In this document: one piece after another, positions 47,501-55,637 of the stretch | Numbering within the stretch: the stretch's first letter is position 1 | How the letters are laid out: each line of letters begins with the position of its first letter | NCBI GenBank assembly: GCA_045645485.1 | Contig: JAZRIX010000015.1 | Location: 1-57,229, forward strand | Direction: 5' to 3' | DNA: 57,229 nucleotides | Origin: SIG440 sp045645485 | GTDB lineage: Bacteria > Bacillota > Clostridia > Monoglobales > Monoglobaceae | Notes under the pieces: model-generated | Database searches by the model: none | The model's input: only the letters and a program-made list of their open reading frames with translations | Told to the model about the DNA's origin: nothing | Program-made: the position numbers and the translations under genes

Positions 47501-49654
47501 ATGAAAAAACTTATTTTAATTCTTATAATCCTTATGTTTGCAATGACATCCGCAGTTTTAGCAACAGACCCCGATATTGCAATTATGAAACCAATAGGAG
47601 AACCAAGCGAATCGGGATATCAGCAGTACGGAATTTTTGATACCCAAGGCAAAGAAATTACTCCCGCAAAGAGAGAGCAACAGTTTTCGTTTTTTTCTAC
47701 CCGCCTACCCGAAAGCTATGATTCCCGTGACTACGGCTACATATCACCCGTAAAAAATCAGGGGCAGCTTGGTACCTGCTGGGCACACGCCTTTGCTGCC
47801 TGTGCCGAGGCAAACATGATAAAAAAAGGTTACGAGGAATACTTCAACAACTATTCCGAAGCACATCTTGCCTACTTCTTCCATAAGCGAAACGAAGCTC
47901 AGGGCGATGGTATTGATGTTTTTGATCCCGAATATGGCTATTTCGGCGGAGGAAACGGCGAATATGCCGCTTGCTTTGCCGAAAACTTTCAGGCACTTAC
48001 AGTTGAATCAGATTTTCCATACTCAATGGCAAACAACTCTGCCGACTTCTCCATTGATGAAAAATACCGTGACCACGCAGATGTGCATATGACAAACTTC
48101 GGTAAGCTTACCTCCGCCGATGATGCAAAAATGGCAATTATGGAGTACGGTGCAATATCCGTAAGCTACTGCGATTTGAACGGCTATTACTCTCCTGATG
48201 CGGCATATTATCAGAACATATATACCGGAATAAACCACGAGGTTGCGGTTGTTGGCTGGGATGACAACTTCCCCGTTGAAAAGTTTAATACAAACTGCAG
48301 ACCCCAAAACCCCGGTGCATGGCTTGTTAAAAACAGCTGGGGCAAGTCATTCGGAGACTTTGGGTACTTCTGGCTATCTTACGAAGAACCTTCTCTTGTA
48401 CTCGGTTGCTACTATGATTTTGAGCCTATAACTGATGAGAATATTGTTCACACACATAACGGAGGAATGGCAGATATTTTGTGGGAAGTTATTTCAGCAA
48501 ACATCTTCCCCATAAAAGAAGATCAAACCTTGCTTTCCGTAGGCTTTGATGCCCGTACATACAACATTGTTCCCGAAAAATACGAGATTATGATTTATGT
48601 TTCCGACAGCAAACCTTCCACCCCTATGTCAGGAACTGCCAAGATAACACTTAAGGGAAGAATACCCTGCGACGGATTTCATAAAGTAACTCTGAATACC
48701 CCCTTAAATCTAAAGGCAGGTCAATATCTTTCAGTTATAGTTATTCAATCAGATTCAAACAACAACGTTTCATCATCAATGTTTGAATCTGGCGATAACT
48801 ATACATCAGAAAAAGGCGAAAGCTACTGTTATTACAAAAATAATTGGTATGACACGCACAACCTGTCGGTAGGACAATTCACTTTAAAGAACACCACCAT
48901 AAAGGCTTATTGCAAGTCCAATACCGCAACAGTGCACTTCAACACCCGTGAGGCCGAATATTTCGACACTCAGACTGTAAATATCGGTGAATGTGTAACA
49001 CGCCCCGAAGACCCCATCAAAGAAGGATACGAATTCCTGGGCTGGTACACCAACAACAGTGTAACAGAGGAATGGGATTTCTCAACTCCCGTAACACACG
49101 ATATGCGTCTTTTCGCAAAGTGGTCAGAGCCTGAAAATATCGATATGAAGGTCCAATCAAGATATTTCAGCACAAGCTATAACCCCGGTATAACCCTTTC
49201 GGGCGATAATATAAAAGAATATACCTTCTGGTTCACAAAGAATCAAAAATATTATACATACACAGCTACCTTTGACAGTAGTTTCCTAAATCAATGGAGA
49301 TATTGGGACATATCGTTGGGAGACTATGAAGTTTATGCCGATGTTTACGGAATCAACGGTGAAGAAATACCCTCGGATATTGAAACCTTTACCGTAACCG
49401 ACCAGACAGCACTGAGTGTTCATGAAGGATTTATCAACATAGTAAACATTCCGACCCACGGTGCAGATTTGTATGTAGCACAATATGATAACGAAGGAAG
49501 ATTTTTAGGGGTAAATAAAGGTTCCCATTACCGTTCTCAAAACGGATCCACAATCATATCCAGTAAAGTAATTAACGCACCAACAACCTATCAAAATCCA
49601 CGGTTCTTCCTCTGGGAAGCAGGAAAAACCACGCCCCTCTGTGAAGATGAATAA
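47501..49654 (+). CDS. Secreted papain-family (C1) cysteine protease with InlB-type repeat
   Basis: 717 residues. Signal peptide 1-21. Papain domain about 70-315: oxyanion Gln87 and catalytic Cys93 (VKNQGQLGTCWAHAFAA), His246 (INHEVAVVGWDD), Asn278 (LVKNSWGKSFGDFGYFWLSY); all are intact and no clear propeptide inhibitor is seen. A lectin-like beta domain follows (about 330-475), then an InlB/Flg_new repeat about 480-547 (VTRPEDPIKEGYEFLGWYTN, MRLFAKW), and a C-terminal beta region. No LPxTG or SLH anchor, so it is secreted or wall-associated. 14 bases behind the ABC-F gene, with GAAAGGG before ATG. Confidence 0.88.
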   Translation: MKKLILILIILMFAMTSAVLATDPDIAIMKPIGEPSESGYQQYGIFDTQGKEITPAKREQQFSFFSTRLPESYDSRDYGYISPVKNQGQLGTCWAHAFAACAEANMIKKGYEEYFNNYSEAHLAYFFHKRNEAQGDGIDVFDPEYGYFGGGNGEYAACFAENFQALTVESDFPYSMANNSADFSIDEKYRDHADVHMTNFGKLTSADDAKMAIMEYGAISVSYCDLNGYYSPDAAYYQNIYTGINHEVAVVGWDDNFPVEKFNTNCRPQNPGAWLVKNSWGKSFGDFGYFWLSYEEPSLVLGCYYDFEPITDENIVHTHNGGMADILWEVISANIFPIKEDQTLLSVGFDARTYNIVPEKYEIMIYVSDSKPSTPMSGTAKITLKGRIPCDGFHKVTLNTPLNLKAGQYLSVIVIQSDSNNNVSSSMFESGDNYTSEKGESYCYYKNNWYDTHNLSVGQFTLKNTTIKAYCKSNTATVHFNTREAEYFDTQTVNIGECVTRPEDPIKEGYEFLGWYTNNSVTEEWDFSTPVTHDMRLFAKWSEPENIDMKVQSRYFSTSYNPGITLSGDNIKEYTFWFTKNQKYYTYTATFDSSFLNQWRYWDISLGDYEVYADVYGINGEEIPSDIETFTVTDQTALSVHEGFINIVNIPTHGADLYVAQYDNEGRFLGVNKGSHYRSQNGSTIISSKVINAPTTYQNPRFFLWEAGKTTPLCEDE

Positions 49655-49658
49655 ACGC

Positions 49659-49689
49659 AAAAAGGCTGATGCCATGCATCAGCCTTTTT
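49659..49689 (+). terminator. Terminator of the protease gene
   Basis: AAAAAGGCTGATGC pairs with GCATCAGCCTTTTT over a short loop. Confidence 0.88.
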
Positions 49690-49709
49690 AGTATACGCCG
49701 TTCAGAACA

Positions 49710-49737
49710 TTGGCATTTACGACAAAAATGATATACT
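49710..49737 (+). promoter_or_regulatory. Promoter upstream of the pssA'-'psd remnant
   Basis: TTGGCA at 49710-49715, 16 bases, TATACT at 49732-49737 with a TGA extended minus-10. Confidence 0.5.
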
Positions 49738-49799
49738 TTTACAGACATAAAAACTATTTCAAAAACCATCTTAAGAAAAATCCTTTGGGGAAATTAATT

Positions 49800-50310
49800 A
49801 TGGCAGAATTATGCGAACAGGAACTTACGGTGGAAAATAAAGCTGCAGAAGCATCAAAGCCTGCCTTTCTTTTAGGATATTACAATTATACTGTTGTCCT
49901 GACATATATCGGAATGCTTGTGGGTTTTTCGGGAGTATTGCTTGCCGCAAAAAAACAAAAGCATATCGGGAATACTTCACTGTGTAAGACCCGTTGCGTG
50001 CCATCATTATCCCGTATATGTACAGAACAAAAGAACCTATACAGAAATCAAAACTGAAAATTTCGGTTCTGTGATTCAGATGGAAATAGGAGCAATTATG
50101 GTCGGCAGAATACAGAACCATTATAATGCAGGATATGTTAACCGCGGTCAGGAAAAAGACTTTTTTGAGTTTGGGGGTTCAACAATAATACTTCTTACTC
50201 AGGCAAACAAAGTGAATGTCGAAAAACAAATCCTCAAAAACTCTATCAACAATACAGAGACAGAGGTGAAAACAGGCAGTATTATAGCAACCGCAAATAT
50301 TGAAAAATAG
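49800..50310 (+). pseudogene. Fusion remnant: pssA 5' end joined to psd 3' end
   Basis: The frame from ATG 49800 begins like a CDP-diacylglycerol-serine phosphatidyltransferase (FLLGYYNYTVVLTYIGMLVG) and, after about 55 codons, turns into nonsense. From about 49970 a second frame continues with the C-terminal part of phosphatidylserine decarboxylase: GILHCVRPVACHHYPVYVQN, NFGSVIQMEIGAIMVGRIQN, RGQEKDFFEFGGSTIILLTQ, including the GST self-cleavage site. pssA and psd are normally neighbours, so one deletion fused them out of frame and removed about nine tenths of a working pathway. The promoter and start remain. No intact copy is in the window. Confidence 0.75.
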
Positions 50311-50321
50311 TAAATTATACC

Positions 50322-50348
50322 AAAAAAGCAGACGTAATGTCTGCTTTT
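50322..50348. terminator. Bidirectional terminator between psd remnant and pflA
   Basis: AAAAGCAGAC pairs with GTCTGCTTTT, with A and T runs on both sides. Confidence 0.8.
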
Positions 50349-50362
50349 GTCAGCAAGAATCT

Positions 50363-51079
50363 TTATTTTTCAAAGCTCTCGTCCACGAAATTCTGAAGTC
50401 TTTCAAGAACATCTTTATCAAGGTTCGATACGCTTTCAAGAGGATTTTTTATATTCAAGCTCTCATACTTCAAAAAACCCATAGTATGAAAACCCAAAAG
50501 CTCATAGCGTTCAACACACTTCATATTTTTCAAAATATCAAGATACCCCGCAAGAGACTCTTCACTATCGTTAATCCCCGGAATAATTACTGTACGCACC
50601 CATGTGCGTTTTTTTATTTTGTCAAGATAATAAAGGGTATCAATGGTATTTTTCATATTCTGTCCGGTATACCGAAGATAACTGTCGTCGTCACAGAACT
50701 TCAAATCAAGAATTACCAGCTGTGCATTGTCAAGAACCGCCTTTACCTTGTCATCAAGAACAACAGCACCGGAGGTATCTACAGTATACTTTATCTCCGC
50801 ATCCGTCAGGTGCGGAATACATTCACACAGAAACTCCGCCTGCAAAAGAGGCTCACCGCCCGAGAATGTTACTCCACCCTTTTCTCCGAAATAAGGCTTG
50901 TACCTGACAGCTTTTTTCACCAGTGATAAAGCATCGGTTTCTATACTGTCACCTGACCACGTATCAGGATTGTGACAGTATATGCACCGCAAAGGACACC
51001 CCTTCAGAAATATGCCAAAGCGAACACCCTCACCGTCCAGCGTTGCCAGACTCTCAAAGGAATGAATGTAGCCTATCAA
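50363..51079 (-). CDS. pflA: Pyruvate formate-lyase activating enzyme
   Basis: 238 residues, radical SAM glycyl-radical activase. The iron-sulfur cysteines are 28, 32 and 35 in GCPLRCIYCHNPDTW; GGVTFSGGEPLLQAEFL is the SAM-binding GGE motif; LLDLKF-like VILDLKFCDD and the end-of-barrel GINDSEE segments are present. It abstracts hydrogen from the Gly of PFL (encoded 15 bases upstream) to make the active radical form, under anaerobic conditions. Second gene of the operon. Confidence 0.95.
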   Translation of the reverse strand: MIGYIHSFESLATLDGEGVRFGIFLKGCPLRCIYCHNPDTWSGDSIETDALSLVKKAVRYKPYFGEKGGVTFSGGEPLLQAEFLCECIPHLTDAEIKYTVDTSGAVVLDDKVKAVLDNAQLVILDLKFCDDDSYLRYTGQNMKNTIDTLYYLDKIKKRTWVRTVIIPGINDSEESLAGYLDILKNMKCVERYELLGFHTMGFLKYESLNIKNPLESVSNLDKDVLERLQNFVDESFEK

Positions 51080-51094
51080 CCAAAATCACCCCGA

Positions 51095-53323
51095 CTACAT
51101 TTTTTCGTGGAAGGTTCTTGAAATTACTTCCAGCTGCTTGTCACGTGTAAGCTTGTTGAAGTTCACTGCATATCCGCTGACACGAATGGTGAGAGACGGA
51201 TAAAGTGCAGGATTTTCCATAGCATCAATCAATTTCTGACGATTGAGAACGTTTACGTTGAGATGGTGTGCACTCTGTATGAAATAACCGTCAAGCACCG
51301 CAACCAGCTTTTCAATACGGTCCTCTTCATCCTTACCAAGAGTCTGGGGAGTTATAGAGAATGTATTTGAAATTCCGTCCTGACAGCAATCAAAACAAAG
51401 CTTCGCAACTGAATTCAACGATGCAAGTGCTCCCTCAGAATCTCTGCCGTGCATAGGATTTGCACCAGGTGCAAAAGGCTCTCCTGCCTTTCGACCGTCA
51501 GGCGTTGAACCTGTCTTCTTTCCATACACCACATTGGATGTAATTGTCAGGATTGAAAGTGTATGCTTTGCCTTGCGGTAGGTTTTTGTCTTGCAAAGCT
51601 CGTCATAGAAGTATTCCGTAATCCACTTGGCAATTTCATCAGCACGGTCATCATCATTACCGTATTTGGGGAAGTCACCCTCTGTAACAAAATCAACAAT
51701 AAGACCTCTGTCATCCTTAACAGGCGTAACCTTTGCGTACTTGATAGCACTAAGGCTGTCAGCAAGCACACTGAGACCGCTGATTCCGAAAGCCATAAGT
51801 CTTTCAGGCTCCACATCGTGAAGTGACATCATCAGTCTCTCATAAGCATAACGGTCGTGCATATAGTGAATAACGTTCATTGTATTCACATAAAGCTTTG
51901 CCATCCACGAAGCATATTCCTTAAAGCTTTCCAGAACCTCTTCATATACAAGAGATTTTTCTTCGTCAAAAATCTTGCCCTCAGGTGCAATCTGCTCACC
52001 GTAAACCTCATCTTTGCCGCCGTTAAGTGCCATAAGAAGAACCTTTACAAGATTACATCTTGCGCCAAAGAACTGCATCTGTTTTCCTGTCTTCATAGCC
52101 GAAACACAGCAGGCAATGGCATAATCATCCCCGTAATCCTTGCGCATTACGTCATCGTTTTCATACTGAATAGAATCCGTATCAATAGAAACCTTTGCAC
52201 AGAACTTTTTAAAGCCTTCAGGCAACCCCTGTGCCCAGAGAACGGTGATATTGGGTTCCGCACTGGCACCCAGATTATAAAGTGTCTGCAAAAATCTGAA
52301 ACAGGTTTTTGTAACCATGGGAGTACCTTCCTCGGTCATACCTGCCAGCGAACATGTTACCCAGACAGGGTCTCCCGCAAAAAGGTCGTTATATTCAGGG
52401 GTACGCAAATGACGTACGAGACGCATCTTTATTACCAGATCATCCACCAGCTCCTGTGCCGAAACCTCATCAAGAGAACCTTCTTCAATATCACGCTGAA
52501 TATAAATATCAATAAATGCTGAAATTCTTCCTATACTGTTAGCAGCACCGTTCTGTTCCTTTACCGCACCCAGATAACCGAAATAAAGCCACTGAATTGC
52601 TTCATGCGCATTATTTGCAGGGCGGGTAATATCACAGCCGTACTGACCGGCCATAACAACAAGCTGCTTCATAAAATCCAGCTGTTTTTCAATATCTTCA
52701 AGAAGCTGAATTGTATCTTCGCTCATATCTCTTTCACCAATTCTTTTTTTATCGGCTTCACGTTGCTTTATGAGATAATCCATTCCATAAAGAGCAATAC
52801 GGCGGTAATCACCAATAATTCTTCCTCTTGCATATGCATCAGGAAGTCCTGTGAGAACACCCACGTGTCTTGCCTTTTTCATAGTATCGGTATAAGCTCT
52901 GAACACACCGGTGTTGTGTGTAGTACGGTATTTGAATTCATTTGTGACATTATCACCTATTTCATAACCGTAAGCCTTACAAGCCTGAACCGCATTGCGG
53001 TAACCGGCAAAAGGGTTGACCGCTCTCTTCAGCGGTTCATCGGTCTGAAGCCCCACAATAATATCATCATCCTTCAGAACATAACCCGGTGCATGGCTCA
53101 GAAGAGACGAAACATGCTCCGCATCAACAGCAAGAACACCGCCGTTTTCATTCTCCTTCACCAAAAGCTCATTTACTCTTTCAGCAACACGCTCTGTACG
53201 CTTTGTGGCACCTTTCAGAAAAGAAGCATCCCCCGAATATGGAGTAAAATTTTTCTTTATAAAATCACTTACATTAATTTCCTCTGTCCACACGCCTTTT
53301 GCAAAACCTCTCCAATATGCCAT
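51095..53323 (-). CDS. pflB: Pyruvate formate-lyase
   Basis: 742 residues, full length. Converts pyruvate and CoA to acetyl-CoA and formate. The adjacent catalytic cysteines are Cys405-Cys406 (ACCVSAMKTGKQMQFF), and the radical-bearing Gly717 is in RVSGYAVNFNKLTRDKQ. Strict anaerobe enzyme, oxygen-sensitive. GAAAGGA before ATG. A ZTP riboswitch and its terminator lie in the leader (53355-53458), tying formate production to the state of the 10-formyl-THF pool; the activase follows downstream. Confidence 0.97.
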   Translation of the reverse strand: MAYWRGFAKGVWTEEINVSDFIKKNFTPYSGDASFLKGATKRTERVAERVNELLVKENENGGVLAVDAEHVSSLLSHAPGYVLKDDDIIVGLQTDEPLKRAVNPFAGYRNAVQACKAYGYEIGDNVTNEFKYRTTHNTGVFRAYTDTMKKARHVGVLTGLPDAYARGRIIGDYRRIALYGMDYLIKQREADKKRIGERDMSEDTIQLLEDIEKQLDFMKQLVVMAGQYGCDITRPANNAHEAIQWLYFGYLGAVKEQNGAANSIGRISAFIDIYIQRDIEEGSLDEVSAQELVDDLVIKMRLVRHLRTPEYNDLFAGDPVWVTCSLAGMTEEGTPMVTKTCFRFLQTLYNLGASAEPNITVLWAQGLPEGFKKFCAKVSIDTDSIQYENDDVMRKDYGDDYAIACCVSAMKTGKQMQFFGARCNLVKVLLMALNGGKDEVYGEQIAPEGKIFDEEKSLVYEEVLESFKEYASWMAKLYVNTMNVIHYMHDRYAYERLMMSLHDVEPERLMAFGISGLSVLADSLSAIKYAKVTPVKDDRGLIVDFVTEGDFPKYGNDDDRADEIAKWITEYFYDELCKTKTYRKAKHTLSILTITSNVVYGKKTGSTPDGRKAGEPFAPGANPMHGRDSEGALASLNSVAKLCFDCCQDGISNTFSITPQTLGKDEEDRIEKLVAVLDGYFIQSAHHLNVNVLNRQKLIDAMENPALYPSLTIRVSGYAVNFNKLTRDKQLEVISRTFHEKM

Positions 53324-53354
53324 AAAATCAGTCCTTTCACAGTCTTATAAAATA

Positions 53355-53388
53355 GAAAAACATCCTTCGTAAAAAAAAAACAAGGATG
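53355..53388 (-). terminator. ZTP riboswitch terminator
   Basis: On the minus strand CATCCTT (end of the aptamer) pairs with AAGGATG across an A/T loop containing ten T, followed by TTTTTCT. Ligand binding should favour the aptamer and read-through. Confidence 0.75.
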
Positions 53389-53458
53389 CCCAGGCGGTCG
53401 GCTGATATAATCCCTGTTTCCTCATAGTTCTCTATGTTCCGCCAGTCGCAGGGGTGTT
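53386..53458 (-). promoter_or_regulatory. ZTP (pfl motif) riboswitch
   Basis: Minus-strand leader of pflB. It has the two conserved ends of the pfl RNA: CTGCGACTGGCGGAAC at the 5' side and CCGACCGCCTGGGCAT at the 3' side, joined by an ACATAGAG/CTATG-type hairpin and linker. GGCG/CGCC pairing forms the pseudoknot expected for the class. It senses ZMP/ZTP, which build up when 10-formyl-THF is scarce, and should then turn on pflB to make formate. Confidence 0.88.
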
Positions 53459-53473
53459 CAGTTTTATGCTGTT

Positions 53474-53502
53474 ATTATACACCATAAAAGAGCATTTGTC
53501 AA
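53474..53502 (-). promoter_or_regulatory. Promoter of pflB
   Basis: On the minus strand TTGACA (53502-53497), 17 bases, TATAAT (53479-53474) with an extended TGn element; perfect consensus. Confidence 0.88.
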
Positions 53503-53631
53503 ACAAAATCCGCAAGAAAACCCATATTTCAAAAATCTTTCATTCTGTATCTTCAGTCATATATTTTTGTCTATGCTTGTATAAATAATATAATAAAGGA
53601 AAAAATCTTTATGTAAATATTTTCAAATCCC

Positions 53632-53660
53632 TTGCAAAAAAAGTTTTTTTGGTATATACT
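53632..53660 (+). promoter_or_regulatory. Promoter of the RNase J gene
   Basis: TTGCAA at 53632-53637, 17 bases, TATACT at 53655-53660. Confidence 0.6.
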
Positions 53661-53666
53661 GTATAA

Positions 53667-53874
53667 TGGTTGAATGTTATCGAAGCAAAAGCTTTGATTC
53701 ATTAATAGAGAGCGGCAAAAATTCAGACAAGGGGAGGGAAGACAAACACTCCTTTGCCCGAGGGAGATTAAAACTTTCGGGAAACAAATTCTCATTTTCC
53801 ATAGCAAGCTGCAATGGAAAAACAAAGAGACCCGTAGTCTCAACAAACAGAAAAGCCGAAAGGACGAATTTATT
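53667..53874 (+). promoter_or_regulatory. Long structured 5' leader of the RNase J gene
   Basis: About 208 bases from the predicted start to ATG. It can form hairpins GAGAC-CCGTA-GTCTC, TTTTCCAT/ATGGAAAA and TGCCCGA/TTCGGG. A frame of 70 codons (53666-53878) crosses it and ends on the rnj ATG, but has no ribosome site. Likely a site for RNase J or RNase Y autoregulation; inference. Confidence 0.45.
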
Positions 53875-55599
53875 ATGAGCAAACTATACGAAATTCGGCG
53901 TTCCTCTGCCTCGAAAAAAAACGAGGGAAAAGCTAAACAAAAAATCTCAAAAGTGAAAGTAATACCCCTCGGCGGGCTGCACGAGATCGGAAAAAATATG
54001 ACAGCCTTCGAGTACGGTAGCGACCTTTTGCTTCTTGACGCAGGACTTGCATTTCCTGATGACGATATGCTGGGAATAGATATGGTTATTCCCGACATAA
54101 CATATCTTCAGAAGCAAAAAAACAGAATCCGCGGTATTGTTATTACCCACGGTCACGAGGATCACATCGGAGCAATTCCGTATGTTCTGAAAGAATTCAA
54201 TGTTCCTGTTTTCGGAACAAAGCTGACCCTCGGAATTCTCAAAAACAAGCTTGAGGAGCACGGAATACTAAACAGCGTAAAACTCAACGTAATCAACCCC
54301 GGCGAGGTATTTCGTCTGGGTGAATTCAAGGTTGAGTTCATCCGATCAAACCACAGCATTGCAGATGCAGTTGCAGTGGCACTCCATACACCTGCAGGGG
54401 TTATTCTGCACACAGGCGACTTCAAAATTGACTCAACGCCAATAGACGGTGAAATGATAGACCTTGGCAGAATAGGAGAACTTGGCAAGGCAGGAATTCT
54501 TCTGCTTATGTCCGACAGTACCAATGCCGAACGCAAGGGGTATACCATGAGCGAACGGACGGTTGGTACAACCTTTGACCACGTATTTGACAACTGCAGC
54601 AAGCGTATTTTTATCGCAACCTTTGCATCCAATATACATAGGGTGCAGCAAATAATAAACACGGCAGTGAAGCACGGCAGAAAGGTTGCCGTTTCAGGAC
54701 GCAGTATGGAAAACGTCCTTGCCGCCGCAATCGAGCTGGGATATATGGATATCCCCAAAAACACACTGATAAAGCTTGACGAAATCGGCAGATATTCAAA
54801 AGAACAGCTGGTAATCGTCACCACCGGAAGTCAGGGTGAAACCATGTCCGCTCTTTCAAGAATGGCATTTTCAGGACACAAAAAGGTCAATATCGAATCA
54901 GATGACCTTGTAATCATTTCTGCAAGCCCCATTCCGGGAAACGAAAAAGCTATTTCAAACGTTATCAACGAACTTCTCCGAAAGGGTGCAGAAGTAATTT
55001 ATGAATCTCTTGCAGATGTTCACGTTTCAGGTCACGCCTGTCAAGAGGAGCTGAAGATTATACTTGCACTTGCAAAGCCAAGATACTTCCTTCCCGTTCA
55101 CGGTGAATTCAAGCATCTCAGCCAGCATCGCTCTCTGGCTCTGCAGATGGGAATGCAGCCAAAAGACATCTTTATGATGGAAAACGGTCAGGTTCTTGAA
55201 CTTTCAGAAAAAGATGCCAAAATCACAAGTACAGTACCCTCAGGCAGAGTTCTTGTTGACGGTCTGGGCGTAGGGGATGTAGGAAGCATCGTTCTCCGTG
55301 ACAGAAAGCATCTGTCCGAAGACGGACTTATTGTGGTAGTTATGACTATCGACCAGACAACCAAAACAGCAGTTGCAGGTCCGGACATTATTTCAAGAGG
55401 ATTTGTATATGTCCGTGAATCCGAAGACCTTATGGAAAGTATGCGTCAAAAAGCCTGCGAAATTGTTGACAACTGCCTCTCTCACAATACGCTTGACTGG
55501 GCAAGTCTCAAAACTCACCTGAAGAACGAGCTTGGAGCATTTATTTTCTCAAAAACAAAAAGAAAGCCTATGATTCTTCCGGTAATTATGGATATCTAA
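53875..55599 (+). CDS. rnj: Ribonuclease J
   Basis: 574 residues, metallo-beta-lactamase/beta-CASP RNase. ITHGHEDHIGAIPYVL holds the HxHxDH zinc site; further ligands are ILHTGDFKID and, in the beta-CASP part, YESLADVHVSGHACQEELK and FLPVHGEFKHLSQHR. The N-terminus (VKVIPLGGLHEIGKNMTAFE) is typical, as is the C-terminal dimer domain. It combines 5' exonuclease and endonuclease activity in mRNA decay and rRNA maturation. AAAGGA precedes ATG by 11 bases. Confidence 0.95.
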   Translation: MSKLYEIRRSSASKKNEGKAKQKISKVKVIPLGGLHEIGKNMTAFEYGSDLLLLDAGLAFPDDDMLGIDMVIPDITYLQKQKNRIRGIVITHGHEDHIGAIPYVLKEFNVPVFGTKLTLGILKNKLEEHGILNSVKLNVINPGEVFRLGEFKVEFIRSNHSIADAVAVALHTPAGVILHTGDFKIDSTPIDGEMIDLGRIGELGKAGILLLMSDSTNAERKGYTMSERTVGTTFDHVFDNCSKRIFIATFASNIHRVQQIINTAVKHGRKVAVSGRSMENVLAAAIELGYMDIPKNTLIKLDEIGRYSKEQLVIVTTGSQGETMSALSRMAFSGHKKVNIESDDLVIISASPIPGNEKAISNVINELLRKGAEVIYESLADVHVSGHACQEELKIILALAKPRYFLPVHGEFKHLSQHRSLALQMGMQPKDIFMMENGQVLELSEKDAKITSTVPSGRVLVDGLGVGDVGSIVLRDRKHLSEDGLIVVVMTIDQTTKTAVAGPDIISRGFVYVRESEDLMESMRQKACEIVDNCLSHNTLDWASLKTHLKNELGAFIFSKTKRKPMILPVIMDI

Positions 55600-55602
55600 A
55601 AC

Positions 55603-55637
55603 GACAAAGGGGATTGCATCACGCAACCCCCTTTTTT
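55603..55637. terminator. Bidirectional terminator between rnj and the NlpC/P60 gene
   Basis: AAAGGGGATTGC pairs with GCAACCCCCTTT (one bulge) followed by eight T; the stop codons of both convergent genes lie within a few bases. Confidence 0.85.

Noticed and set aside
52604..53350. Long open frame on the plus strand opposite pflB
   Set aside because: Cys/Ile/Ser-rich composition without domain, no ribosome site, entirely antisense to a conserved enzyme.
53666..53878. 70-codon frame in the rnj leader
   Set aside because: No ribosome site, starts at the predicted transcription start, Lys/Ser-rich and without family likeness; more likely untranslated leader.
54162..54824. 220-codon open frame on the minus strand opposite rnj
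   Set aside because: Antisense shadow of a highly conserved gene; Ser/Ile-rich composition and no start signal.
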